A DNA stretch of 64,000 nucleotides from Onchidella celtica (GCA_963931925.1 OZ007570.1:60250848-60314847); one strand, 5' to 3'. Positions 33,597-45,076 are shown, counted from the stretch's first letter. Numbers and translations are program-made. The notes: generated by a model from the sequence alone, not told the origin.

Positions 33597-34227
33597 AGCT
33601 AATATTTTGACATTCTTCCCAGTCCGATCAAGACAACCTCAGCAGAAATGTCCCGAGAAGAACCAAACATCGAATCTTTTGTCATAATATTCATGTTACC
33701 CTCACCTTAGCATAGAAACACAACTTTCCCCATCTCAAAATGTAGTTTTACAAAAACACTCCGAACTTTCAATGGGCCCTGTGATATCCTTCTCATGTAA
33801 ATAAATTACTCTGCCATCTTGGTCACAATAGATGAAAGATTAATATCATTGTGCAGAACTATGTAAATTTTGAGACCCACCTATATTGAATAAGTCTTAG
33901 CACTAGGATTATTTCGATCTGTGATAAAACAAAAGGCGCCATCTTGCGTCTCTGTGTAAAAAAAAAAAAAAAAAAGTGAAATGTTATTTTCTGATAAATA
34001 CGATTGCAGTAGAATTAAAGCATTGGAAAATAAGAGAGAAGATTTTGTGTTTTGCTCATGTTTTTGTTATCCTGAATAAGTGCTGGAGAGTGTAATGTTT
34101 ATGCATCTATTTATGTTGATCTTTAATACTTGTGAATACAACAGGCACATGTCCACAAAACGGCAAGGAAACAAGGAAACACAGAATTCAATTTTAATAT
34201 GAAAGAATAAAATCTAGGGGAACAAAT
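33597..34227 (+). other. Lectin gene 1 3' UTR and polyadenylation signal
   Basis: The UTR aligns with 58507-59125 of gene 2. AATAAA lies at 34206-34211, matching AATAAA at 59120-59125 in gene 2. A poly-A run lies at 33958-33975. The gypsy LTR begins only 17 bp after the signal, so transcript ends may fall inside it. Confidence 0.7.
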
Positions 34228-35377
34228 TGTCACAAATCCACGACTGGGAGATGTAATAATTATAACAAGACAGCAATCACGAACGAACAAGTTTAACACT
34301 TAACAGAACAACCCATCAGACTCACACATTTATTATACATAAACATAAAGATAATAGCGCAAATACAGACATTATATTATTCAATTCAACTGCCGTACAA
34401 CGGCCTTCTCCCGTACGCACACTTCCTCGGGTCCACAACCCGGTAGTTACTTTCTAAAGACACTTCGGTCTCAGCTTCTCCTCTCCATGTCTTAATAGCA
34501 CATTAATATTTCAATGGCACCGCAGTCTCTCAGTAGCCCCTTCCTATTGCCATAACACATTAGCATTCCAATAGCACATCAACATGGCAATAGCACATTA
34601 GCATTTCAATAGCACATTCACAATCATATATACGTCCCTGTCGTTGGCCAGACTGCCACGACTCATGTGCTTCTACTGTCCTGCACCGACAGCTTCCTTC
34701 CTGGCCTATGTGTGGCCTCCGGCCCTATGCTGGCCTATCCCCTGTGCTCACCGTAGGCGGCTCTTCGGCCCGTCCCCGGCACCTACAAGAATAACATTAC
34801 ATTGGTATAATACCATACCACTCCTATTCACTTCACCCCTCCTTACAACTCATGAAGCGGACACACAATAGTTCACATTGCACTCACCAAACATCTTACG
34901 GTAACACATCTCCACCGTATTACACAATACTCACTCTCGCTACAAATCCATGAACTTAACTTACATCTATCGCTCATGGCGCACATTGCTATATACAGTA
35001 TCAAGGACTTCCACATTCCTCACATATAGTTATTTACATCATGGTAATAGACGAATATAATACATCAATCATAATTATCAATCATCGTTCCACCTACCAG
35101 TCATCACTGGAAAAAACACTACTCCCAAGTCTTCCGACTGCTCTCCTTATGTTCGCCCTCTGGGGCTTTCTCCTGCGTCCGCTCTCTAGGACGTCTTAGT
35201 GTGCAGTGATAGTAATAGAGCGCTCTCGCCTCATTCAGACCCCCCAACTCACAACATGCACGCTTTAACGTTAACTAACAGAAGTCAATATAGGTGAGCA
35301 GCCTCACTATCCCGTGAGTCATTCCCCCACTTCCATGCCCCCGTAATCTCTGAATTCCGCTCACTCCACTCGTGACA
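34228..35377 (-). repeat. 3' LTR of the minus-strand gypsy element
   Basis: TG..CA ends, 1150 bp. It has a single copy of the 39-bp unit that is doubled in the 5' LTR. Confidence 0.92.
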
Positions 35378-35398
35378 TCATCCCCCACCCCAAAAAAA
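35378..35398 (-). promoter_or_regulatory. Polypurine tract
   Basis: Read on the minus strand: a T-run followed by GGGGTGGGGGATGA directly before the LTR start TGTCAC. Confidence 0.7.
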
Positions 35399-35732
35399 TT
35401 AATGCAATTAATTTCAAATCGCATCAAGATGACTGTCAACGAGTGAGCGTGAGCAATACTTACATAAAAATGACCTACCAATGCCCCTAGCACATAAAAT
35501 ACCGGAATCAGGGGAAAATATGGGGATCAATATGCCCTGCACTATGCATATATGTATCACATCATCAATAGCTAACTAAACACAATACCTAATACAGAAT
35601 CAAAAACCAATCAACCTATCAACCATTCTTCATATCATATTTATAATGTCAATATTTTAAAGTCGACGACTCATTCACACAGATCCTGTCAATGTTCCTG
35701 TCCTCCGATGTATAAGCTCCTGAACTCTTCCC

Positions 35733-38700
35733 CTAGGCTCGACTAAGGTAGTCGGCGATATGATTGCTGGTTCCTGGAATTGGTTGAATAACGAAGGTAT
35801 ACGGCTGCAAAGCCAATGCCCATCTAGACAAGCGTGGGCTGGACGAACGATTCTTCGACAAAAACGTTAATGGCTTGTGGTCTGTCTGGATACAAAATTC
35901 TCGTCCCATCAGATAACGTCCTAATTTCTGGACGGACCACACAATGGCAAGACACTCACGCTCTATCACAGAATACTTTCTTTCTCTCTGCAATAACTTC
36001 CTACTGACATAACATACAGGATGGAAACATTCGTTCTTCTCCTGTAGAAGACAAGCGCCGACACCAGAGTCCGACGCATCCGTTCTGAGGATAAAATTAG
36101 ATCGAAAATCGGGTAATATCAGAATGGGTGACGATGATAATGCTGTCACCAAATTATCAAATGCTGTCTGACATTCAGACGTCCACTGGACCTTATCGGG
36201 TTGTCCCTTCCTAGTAAGGTCAGTAAGAGAAGATGACCAGGAGGAAAAATTTGGAATGAACTTTCTGTAATAATTTAAAATTCCCACTAAGCTTCTGACT
36301 TGTTTCTTTGTTTTAGGGATTTGCAACCCTACTAATTTGTCAATTTTTGTTACTTCAGGTCTCTGAACACCTCTACCCACGATATGTTCTAAGAATACTA
36401 TCTCTGGACATGCCAAATCCATCTTTGCGGGTTTAGCAGTTAACCCAAAATGACGTAATCGTTTAAAAATTACTGTTAGTGTCTGAATATGATCAGACCA
36501 TGTCGACGTATGACATGCTATATCGTCAAAGAATGACACGACATTAGGTATGTCCTTCAATACCAGTCTCATTAATCGTGCAAACGTCGCTAGCGCGTTT
36601 TCCAACCCAAATGGCATGACCTTAAATTGGAATAATCCAATGGGCGTTTGGAACGCCGTGTATTGTTTAGACTCCTCAGTAAGAGGGATTTCCCAATAAC
36701 TTTTCGTTAAATCTATCTTGGAAAACCACGTGGACCCGGCCAATGAAGCTATTAGTTCCTCCTGAAACGGAATAGGCTCCCTATCGCCTACCGTAATAGT
36801 GTTCAATCTTCGAAAATCAATACAGAACCGCACCGATCCATCAAGTTTTTTCACGAGGACGATGGGTGATGAATACGGCGATGTTGATGGTTCTATCACA
36901 TCTAACTTCAACATTGACTCAACTTCCTTTATAACTCTATCTCTCGAAGAAAAAGGCAGCGGATAAGGTCTAAGAGATACTGGCCTATCCGAAGTCAACT
37001 TTATTTGGTGCTGGATCACTGTAGTGCGACCCGGCAAATCCGTAATAACATCCGGGAATGACGCTAACAGGGTCTTAAGTTCCCTACTCATTGAACTCGT
37101 AAGGTCAGGGTTAACTTTTACGTCCCTGTAACCTTGTGTCGCAGTTAACTCCGGCAATTGAATTTGTATCTCTTCCTGCGCCTCGGCGTCGCTTACGTCA
37201 CTGTCTAACTGGTCTACGACCCCGGTACAAGCAATAGAGAAGACAGTCTCCTCTGGTTTTGTCTGTGCACACAGATACTGTGGTCTCTCATAAAATCTCT
37301 GTAGCATATTAACATGGAAAACCTTACTTGATCCATCAATGTGGATAGCGTAATCTACCTTCGAAACAACTCGCTCAATAACATGAGGACCTTTCCATGT
37401 CATCAATAACTTATTATGGTCCGTAGGTAATAACAATAGGACCTTGTCTCCTGGCTTAAAAATTCTCAGTTTGGATCCTCTATCTTTATAGTTCTTTGCT
37501 CTTGCTGAAGCGATACTAGACGCTTCTTCCGTAATATTCTGAAGAGGAGCCTGGGGTGTACGACCCTTATGCGTCGTCTTTTGGCACGCACTGCACGTCT
37601 TACAATATAACCGTACATCTCTGTATACTGACGGCCAATAAAAATCTTTCAGAACTCTTTGCTTGGTTCTAGCACTTCCCATATGATCCGCCAATGGAAC
37701 ATCATGGGCCAGACGCAATACCGTTGCAATCAAGGATACTGGCACCACTACCTGCTTCTGAACCGAAGCCACTGTCACATACTTCCGGAACAGAATGCCC
37801 CCCTGGATTACAAAGGAAGATGACCCGTTCTTATAATTTCTCGTTTTCTCCGTTCGCGCCTCCTCAAAACATGGACTCAATGATGGGTCCTCCTTTTGTA
37901 ATGTCGCCAAGCACCCTGGTGTGATATCCAGGTTGACCGCTGGCGTTGCCAAAGGTCTAATTTTACCCTTATCACCTACCTGTCGACCTGTCTCGACTGC
38001 GGCACAAAAGTCAATACCTTTTGATTGCGACCATGCCTGCACATTCTCCTCGGAAGGGGAAACTACCCGAGATACATTACCAATGATGAGCTGGGCGCCT
38101 GGAAAACAACCAACGACTGCTTCGACTTCCCCGCTAAGGAAAGGTGTATCTATCACTATTCTTGCCATGGGTAATTTCTCAATGGCCCCTGAAAATTGGA
38201 TGCACGGGACAGTCTCACCTGTAAGCTGTGAATCCCGAATGCAGTCCCTATGCACTCCCACAACGGCAGATCCCGTATCTCGTAAAACCGAGACCGGTTC
38301 GTCCCCAACAAAACCCGGATAAACCCTAAGACCACCTCCTGTAAGACATGAATTTATAACGGGGATCTTTCTCCCACAAGGTAAAACACCGGAAGATAAT
38401 AACTTCTCACAACTGGGACACTTAGAATACTGTCCGCTTCCGTTGTCCGATGTAACACACGCGGCCGCATGATGAAATATATTAGGGGAACATGGACTGG
38501 AGCCACTGCGATTGTCATCCACGTTCGCCGCTATCCTACCTGCAGGACAATTCACGCTGATGTGATCTGCTCTGCCGCAGTTCCAACACTTCGCGGCCCT
38601 ACAATCGCGTGAAAAATGACCTACGCGTCTGCAAGTCCAACACTCCGCTCCCTGTGCTCCGCTAGACCTGGGTCCCCGTGACCCATCGCGACCGGAACTA

Positions 38701-39770
38701 AAGTCCCTATGCCGTCGGTCATCGGCAAAGGTTACAAATCGCTCTCGGCCATTACCGCGACCTAACCCTCCTGCTCGGTCAAACTTACCGGATCCATATG
38801 CAGGTGATTGGTGATACCCCCTACGTTGCCCCTGGGCTTGCCCGTTATAGGCACCACGCTGACGTGACCTGTCTCTCTGTCCTGCCGGCGACCCCTCAAC
38901 CACGGCGACGTAACCAGCATCCTGTACGTACGCCCTCGCGACTGGTTTGGACGGATGTGCCGTACGGTATGCTTCCGCCAACTTAGACGCCTCCTGCACC
39001 GTCGCGGGTTCATTTTCTTTCAGAAAAGCTACCAGATCTTTATGGCACGACGCGTACAGCTGGTCACGGATCATTAGGTCTTTCAATTTAGCAAAATCTG
39101 CGCCCACATGCGCCAAGTCCACCCAGTTCGTGAAATATTCTGCTAGTCTCGCGACGAAGGCAGCAAAGTCCTCCCTGGTATCCGCACGTGCTCGCCTAAA
39201 CTGCTCCCGGAAATATTCCTCCGTACGCGCAAATCGGCGAAGCAGCAAAGACTTCAGCTTATCGTAATCATGTACGTCTTCGCGCTGTAGCTCTTTAAAG
39301 TAGGTTAACGCTCGCCACTGCAACAAGGAAGCCAGGTACGTGGACCATAATTGTTTATTCTCCCCCCATTGCAGTTGTGCGTTCATTTCGAACCTGTAAA
39401 GGAAGGCGTCTATGCCGTCCTTCCGGTCGTCGAACGTCGGCAGCTTAATTCTAACACCACTTTTGTTTTGCCCCTGCCGCTCAACTGTTTCCGTTGGCGC
39501 ATTCTTCTTGAGTTCTAATTCTGCGATTCTTACTCGCGCCTCTATCTCCCGTTCTTGAGCTTCTATCTCCCTTAACTTTAACTCCCTTTCCTGTTCCTTA
39601 TCCTTAGCCTCTCTTTCCTGTTGCCGCTCTTGAGCCTCTTTTTCTCGCTCTCTATCTTTAGCACGCTCCTCGCGCAATTCCGCCTGCTGCTCTTTAATGC
39701 AGCTGCGCAGCTCCTCTCCCTTAAGGCCAAGTTCCGTACCCAATTTCATGAGCTCACGGAGATCCGCCAT
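35733..39770 (-). CDS. Gypsy gag-pol polyprotein, order GAG-PR-IN-RT-RH, integrase core deleted
   Basis: 1345 residues from the ATG at 39770, in one uninterrupted frame. Residues about 20-95 are a charged coiled coil. About 100-275 form the capsid; its end resembles a SCAN domain (DQLYASCHKDLVAFLKE). Two CCHC knuckles lie near 376-408 and the protease DTGS near 500. An integrase HHCC domain lies near 690-730 (LAHDVPLADHMG, CKTCSACQ) and the integrase C-terminal domain near 770-827. RT follows from about 900 with KIDLTKSYW and FFDD, then RNase H with TDAS, ERE, TDH and the final SNHIADY. RT and RNase H keep their acidic residues. The integrase catalytic core is missing between APLQN and TEEASS without loss of frame. 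The product could copy RNA but not integrate its DNA unaided. Confidence 0.9.
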   Translation of the reverse strand: MADLRELMKLGTELGLKGEELRSCIKEQQAELREERAKDREREKEAQERQQEREAKDKEQERELKLREIEAQEREIEARVRIAELELKKNAPTETVERQGQNKSGVRIKLPTFDDRKDGIDAFLYRFEMNAQLQWGENKQLWSTYLASLLQWRALTYFKELQREDVHDYDKLKSLLLRRFARTEEYFREQFRRARADTREDFAAFVARLAEYFTNWVDLAHVGADFAKLKDLMIRDQLYASCHKDLVAFLKENEPATVQEASKLAEAYRTAHPSKPVARAYVQDAGYVAVVEGSPAGQRDRSRQRGAYNGQAQGQRRGYHQSPAYGSGKFDRAGGLGRGNGRERFVTFADDRRHRDFSSGRDGSRGPRSSGAQGAECWTCRRVGHFSRDCRAAKCWNCGRADHISVNCPAGRIAANVDDNRSGSSPCSPNIFHHAAACVTSDNGSGQYSKCPSCEKLLSSGVLPCGRKIPVINSCLTGGGLRVYPGFVGDEPVSVLRDTGSAVVGVHRDCIRDSQLTGETVPCIQFSGAIEKLPMARIVIDTPFLSGEVEAVVGCFPGAQLIIGNVSRVVSPSEENVQAWSQSKGIDFCAAVETGRQVGDKGKIRPLATPAVNLDITPGCLATLQKEDPSLSPCFEEARTEKTRNYKNGSSSFVIQGGILFRKYVTVASVQKQVVVPVSLIATVLRLAHDVPLADHMGSARTKQRVLKDFYWPSVYRDVRLYCKTCSACQKTTHKGRTPQAPLQNITEEASSIASARAKNYKDRGSKLRIFKPGDKVLLLLPTDHNKLLMTWKGPHVIERVVSKVDYAIHIDGSSKVFHVNMLQRFYERPQYLCAQTKPEETVFSIACTGVVDQLDSDVSDAEAQEEIQIQLPELTATQGYRDVKVNPDLTSSMSRELKTLLASFPDVITDLPGRTTVIQHQIKLTSDRPVSLRPYPLPFSSRDRVIKEVESMLKLDVIEPSTSPYSSPIVLVKKLDGSVRFCIDFRRLNTITVGDREPIPFQEELIASLAGSTWFSKIDLTKSYWEIPLTEESKQYTAFQTPIGLFQFKVMPFGLENALATFARLMRLVLKDIPNVVSFFDDIACHTSTWSDHIQTLTVIFKRLRHFGLTAKPAKMDLACPEIVFLEHIVGRGVQRPEVTKIDKLVGLQIPKTKKQVRSLVGILNYYRKFIPNFSSWSSSLTDLTRKGQPDKVQWTSECQTAFDNLVTALSSSPILILPDFRSNFILRTDASDSGVGACLLQEKNECFHPVCYVSRKLLQRERKYSVIERECLAIVWSVQKLGRYLMGREFCIQTDHKPLTFLSKNRSSSPRLSRWALALQPYTFVIQPIPGTSNHIADYLSRA

Positions 39771-40750
39771 TTCACAGATTTATGGTTATGGTATGTATTA
39801 TGAAAAAGACCAACCTATCGGTATGATCACTAACGACACGACCAGAGACCTGAGATCACACCAGATATACAACACCCAATTGTCTCAAGTACAATTCAGA
39901 AATTTACCTACTGAACATTTTTTAACCTACTTCCTAACTAATTCTATATTCATTAAATGTATAGCACTATTAATAATAAAAGAGAATAGAAACGACAAGA
40001 ATGAAGAACTTCAGAAGAAGGACCACAAGGACATCGAGGAACAACGAACCAGACTAGGACAAAGACCTAAAAAAGAAAATATAATGGAAAAAAAATGCAA
40101 CCTAACTACGCCGATTACACTGCAAGGTACGAACAAGAACAGAGTCTGAAAAAAAAGAACGTATCTACAGATAGGTAAGAGAGGGACAAGAGAAACGTCT
40201 TCCTAAAACAACGAGGAAGATGGAACGCCACAATCTAAACAAAAATACAGGTCCCTATAAAACTGTTCACTGTGATGAACGAAGTTCCAAAGTTTACCAC
40301 ACCTTTTTAAAAGGATAAACTAAGTTCAACACAGCAAACCCGCGCAACCGCCCGTACAATCAATTACAACGAAAACAGCAAAAACAGAGAAAAAGACAGG
40401 TTAAGGAACAGCCCCCAATCCAGGGCACAAAATTTCAGTTTTCACTTAACTTTCAGCTTTATGAGTTTAAGTCCTCCCCTTATCGGAGCTCTGGCCGCTT
40501 GACTTCTCAGGCTGGCACACACACTCTGCAGAAATTTAAGTACACATTAATACATATTCATCAAAATACATGCATCAATACATATCCATAAATATACATA
40601 AATTATACCATCATGAAATTTCCATTCATCCCACGAACAAAGACAGCACAAATTCCTACCACAAGATAAGTACTACGTGGACAAAAACTAAAGTAACAAA
40701 TGCCCACTGACAAATACCTACTAACTAACTACAACTAAATATTACGAAAA
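39771..40750 (-). other. Gypsy 5' leader
   Basis: Untranslated sequence between the primer site and the gag start. No conserved coding frame. A plus-strand frame here (39697-40149) has no family signal. Confidence 0.6.
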
Positions 40751-40811
40751 TGGACGAGCCCCCAGTGTCACAACGGACGAACCCCCAGTGTCACAACGGA
40801 CGAGCCCCCAG
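40751..40811 (-). promoter_or_regulatory. Primer-binding site for tRNA-Pro, present in three tandem copies
   Basis: On the minus strand, one base after the LTR end, TGGGGGCTCGTCCG matches the 3' end of tRNA-Pro, the primer familiar from gammaretroviruses. The 23-bp unit, meaning this site plus the spacer TTGTGACAC, starts on the plus strand at 40751, 40774 and 40797. The middle copy has one change (GTTCG) and the distal one ends CCA. The spacer equals the LTR terminus, so each copy looks like an LTR end joined to a primer site. Confidence 0.75.
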
Positions 40812-42000
40812 TGTCACAAATCCCAGACCGGGAGATGTAATAATTATAACAAGACAACAATCACGAACGAACAAGTATAACACTTAACAGAACAACCCAT
40901 CAGACTCACACATTTATTATACATAAACATAAAGATAATAGCGCAAATACATTCATTATATTACTCAATTCAACTGCCGTACAACGGCCTTCTCCCGTAC
41001 GCACACTTCCTCGGGTCCACAACCCGGTAGTTACTTTCTAAAGACACTTCGGTCTCAGGTTCTCCTCTCCATGTCTTAATAGCACATTAATATTTCAATG
41101 GCAGCGCAGTCTCTCAATAGCCCCTTCCTATTGCCATAACACATTAGCATTCCAATAGCACATCAACATGGCAATAGCACATTAGCATTTCAATAGCACA
41201 TCAACATGGCAATAGCACATTAGCATTTCAATAGCACATTCACAATCATATATACGTCCCTGTCGTTGGCCAGACTGCCACGACTCATGTGCCTCTACTG
41301 TCCTGCACCGACAGCTTCACTTCTGGCCTATGTGTGGCCTCCGGCCCTATGCTGGCCTATCCCCTGGGCTCACCGTAGGTGGCGCTCTTCGGCCCGACCT
41401 CGGCACCTACAAGAATAACATTACATTGGTATAATACCATACCACTCCTATTCACTTCACCCCTCCTTACAACTCATGAAGCGTACACACAATAGTTCAC
41501 ATTTCACTCACCAAACATCTTACGGTAACACACCTCCACCGTAGTACACAATACTCACTCTCGCTACAAATCCATGAACTCAACTTACATCTATCGCTCA
41601 TGGCGCACATTGCTATATACAGTATCAAGGACTTCCACATTCCTCACATATACTTATTTACATCATGGTCATAGACGAATATAATGCATCAATCATAATT
41701 ATCAATCATCGTTTCACCTACCAGTCATCACTGGAATAACACTACTCCCAAGTCTTCCGACTGCTCTCCTTATGTTCGCCCTCTGGGGCTTTCTCCTGCG
41801 TCCGCTTCCTTGGACGTCTTAGTGTGCAGTGATAGTAATAGAGCGCTCTCGCCTCATTCAGACCCCCCAACTCACAACATGCACGCTTTAACGTTAACTA
41901 ACAGAAGTCAATATAGGTGAGCAGCCTCACTATCCCGTGAGTCATTCCCCCACTTCCATGCCCCCGTAATCTCTGAATTCCGCTCACTCCACTCGTGACA
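40812..42000 (-). repeat. 5' LTR of the minus-strand gypsy element
   Basis: TG..CA ends, 1189 bp. A unit of about 39 bp around 41150-41230 (AATAGCACATCAACATGGC and following) is duplicated; this accounts for the whole length difference from the 3' LTR. Confidence 0.92.
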
Positions 42001-44427
42001 ACCAGCACCAATTTATCCGACGAAAAGGAAAGTCCATACTGGAGTTTTTACAATTTACAAGATTTACTTAGCAGCAAGCCAGCTTTAGTTTCGGCAATTA
42101 GAGTACATTCTGACATGCACGTAGAGATTTTCACACAAGAGAATACAGGTATTGTTCAAGTTCCAAACACATCTTTGAAATGGCTCTTTTGTCAGCAATC
42201 TCCCCTTATCCTCACATCCTGGTCACAGTTTGATACAATGCTATCACACTTCGCCAGTGCCAGCGCCAAAGAGATGGATGTCAAACAGTAAATTCAAGTT
42301 TTTGTTGATGGCTTGCAGAATTTGTGCTTAGACGAACCAGCAGAAGAAACTGATGAACACAGCGAAGACCAGGTTTTACCACTGAAAGACAAACTTTCCT
42401 TTTTGGTGGAACAGTTAAAGCTATTGTCTTCTCCGGTGAGACGATACTCATCTGAAACACTGCTTTGGGCTTTTCAAATTTTTGCAGCAGCCCCTAGAAC
42501 CTATTCTATGTTAAGAAACTCTCATTTAACTCTACCACATACTTCATATTTGAAGAGACTTTCATCAGTATTTACTATTGGAAGCGGATTGACAGATGGA
42601 AGCGTTCACGAGGAATATTTGAAGCAAAAGTGTCAAAGTTTGAATGAGGGAGAGAGAATGGTAATTTTAATGTTAGACGAAATTCATGTCGCGCACCAAG
42701 TATCCTACAAAGAGGGAAAACTGGAAGGCACAGCCTCAAATTCTCTGTCTCAAGAAGCCAGCACAGCTCAAGTTTTCATGGTATCATCCCTGTTATGCAA
42801 AAGTAAAGATGTTGTGGGAATTGTTCCTGTCAAAAATTTGACCACTGATTTGTTGTACGACATGCTTCTTGAGGTTCTGAAATTGCTCCACAGTATAGGA
42901 TATTCTGTTGTATGCGTGATCCCAGACAACAACAGAGTAAATCGTAATGCATTTACCAAAATGTGTGGAGGAGAACTGAAGCTTTCTACACAGAATCCCT
43001 TCAGCAGTTCTGAGAAATTGTTCTTTCTGTTTGATACTGTGCATATATTTAAATGTATCAGAAATAACTGGCTTGCTCAGAAAGATGTGGAGAAAACATT
43101 CCAGTTTCCTTCATTTGAAAGTTCTGCCTGTACTGAAATTATGAAAGCATCATTTTCTCATTTAAGAAAGTTGTATTCTGCTGAAAAGTCGTCTGCACTA
43201 AAACTGGCACCGGCACTGGACCAAAAGGCTTTGTATCCAACAGCTACTGAAAAGCAGAACGTCAAATTGATGCTTAAAGTTTTTGATCAACGAAATATTT
43301 TTGCCTTACAGCATTTTGAGAAGCACTGGCAGGAAGATACACGAGGCACTAGAGAATTTCTAGACATAATTCTACGTCTGTGGAACATAGTTAATGTTAA
43401 ACATCCATACAAAGCTAAGAGACTCAGGAATGACGACTTTAAAGTTATAACCTCCATCTCTGATATGAACATGCAGTATATGAAGAAAGCAGTTGAATGG
43501 CTTCAGGAGTGGCAGAAGTTAAATCTGAAACCAAGAGAAGGCACTATATCGAACGAGACAATGACTGCTCTGGATCATACACTGAGAGGCTTACAAGAAA
43601 TTTCTTCCTACCTGTTAGATAAAAAAAAGTTCAAATATATTTTACTTGGCAAGTTCCAAACTGACAACCTTGAATTTAGATTTAGTCAGTACAGACAAAT
43701 GAGTGGATGTAACTTCCACGTGTCGGTCCAACAGTTACTTGAAGGAGAAAAAAAGCTCAAGCTAATTAGCGTCCTAAAACTGGTTTCAGCGTCCAAAGGG
43801 ACTTTAACACTCAAAGATGTCACTGAACCTCTGGAGGAAACAGTTACCCAACTGAAAGATTCTTCAGCTCAACAGTATATAGAGTTTCTGCCATTGATCC
43901 CCGACTGTGAGAACGTCGAATTAACAGAGGAACAACAAAAAGCTTTAGTATTTGTGTCAGGTTATGCAGTCTCCAAAGTACTGCCGCGCACCAACTGTGA
44001 CGACTGCAAGAACGAGTTAAGACTAGACAAAACGCTTCATGTGGAGGGGACTGATGATTGTTACACCTATTTGTCTGCTCTAGACAGAGGAGGTTTAGTG
44101 TGGCCGTCTGATCTTGCCGTGTCAATTATTACAGAAGCTTTCAAAGTTTTTCAAGTTCTGGTTGGAAAAGATGACAGTGAGAATAAATTTCTGCAGACCA
44201 CAAACCACAGAATAATTCTTTTGCAATTGTCCCTGTGAAGAGTTATGGATCTGGAATTATGTCAAGGAAAATGTGAAGAATGCGGGGTTCTTTATGAAGA
44301 GGTGGCTGCCAAATGTATCAAAACAGTGGTAAATATTTTCCTGAACAATTATTCTAAAAGCTTCTGTGACCAGGCATCATCTGCAAATACTTCAAGAAAA
44401 GTGAAGACGTTCACCAAAAGGATTTAG
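42001..44427 (+). pseudogene. Second P-element-type transposase, 5' end cut off by gypsy LTR
   Basis: A single frame runs from the LTR edge to 44427, broken only by TAA at 42289-42291 and TGA at 44236-44238. The longest stretch (42313-44238) has 641 codons. P-type blocks are in order: MVILMLDEIHVAHQVSY, VVCVIPDNNRVNRNAF, FDTVHIFKCIRNNW, then LGKFQTDNLEFRFSQYRQMS and SGCNFHVSVQQ. It is homologous to the transposase at 16523-18847 but from a different family, with only short blocks identical. The N-terminal THAP finger is missing, presumably removed with the junction at 42000. No terminal repeats could be identified downstream. Confidence 0.8.
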
Positions 44428-44542
44428 TTCTATCCGTCTGAGCAGCTCCTTATGTCCAGCTAAGGTAAAGCATCTTAGACTGTTCATGTTTGCAAGTTTC
44501 CTCTCACCATCTGTCTTTTCTCCTGTCTATCAATGTGCATGT

Positions 44543-44594
<52 letters not shown>

Positions 44595-45076
44595 TTCCCT
44601 ATTTTTCTCGTTTCTTTCCTTACAGACACGAAAGATATAGGAGTGGTGAACACATTATACATGTATTAAAATACAACAGTGGCCTAATCTATTATTATGT
44701 CGATATTTCCTTATTAAATATATCGGTATGCTGCTTAAGATAATAATATTATCATCAACCTACTCAGGCTAGCAATATTGGTGTCTATAATGGTAGATAA
44801 GTAAAGTAAGTCGTCGGACAAACTCTAAGCCTTGGCTTCCCGTTGATCTATTCCGTTTTAAATAATAATTAATAGTAGTAGTCACTTTTTAGTGGTCGAA
44901 TTTTAAGACTTGCAGATCTACAGTGTAAACATTCTTTCATCTTAAGGCACATGCATGCTACATCTTGCTTTGAGTAATACGACAACACAAGTACCGGTAC
45001 GGTACACATTACGTTGGTACACTGATATCAGGTTATCAAAACACCTCTGCCGAAAGCCGAGCATCGCCGCTTGCTG
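44428..45076. repeat. Non-coding, with (TC)n microsatellite
   Basis: 44548-44592 is a pure CT run. The rest probably contains the 3' flank of the P-type element and then unique sequence. No gene. Confidence 0.6.

Larger units (their letters stand above)
34228..42000 (-). mobile_element. Near-complete Gmr1-like gypsy element between the lectin genes
   Basis: Its LTRs are 34228-35377 (3' LTR, 1150 bp) and 40812-42000 (5' LTR, 1189 bp). Between them lie a tRNA-Pro-type primer site next to the 5' LTR, a 980-bp leader, one gag-pol frame (39770-35733) and a purine tract (35398-35378). Bases flanking the outer LTR ends (CAAAT before, ACCAG after) do not match. The left flank is lectin 3' sequence, the right flank is a P-type transposase. 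The element therefore lacks target duplications and may be a recombinant of two insertions. Confidence 0.9.

Noticed and set aside
37694-39267. Plus-strand frames of 76-133 codons opposite gag-pol
   Set aside because: Shadows of the intact 1345-codon minus-strand frame; the same shadow appears opposite the left copy (341-742).
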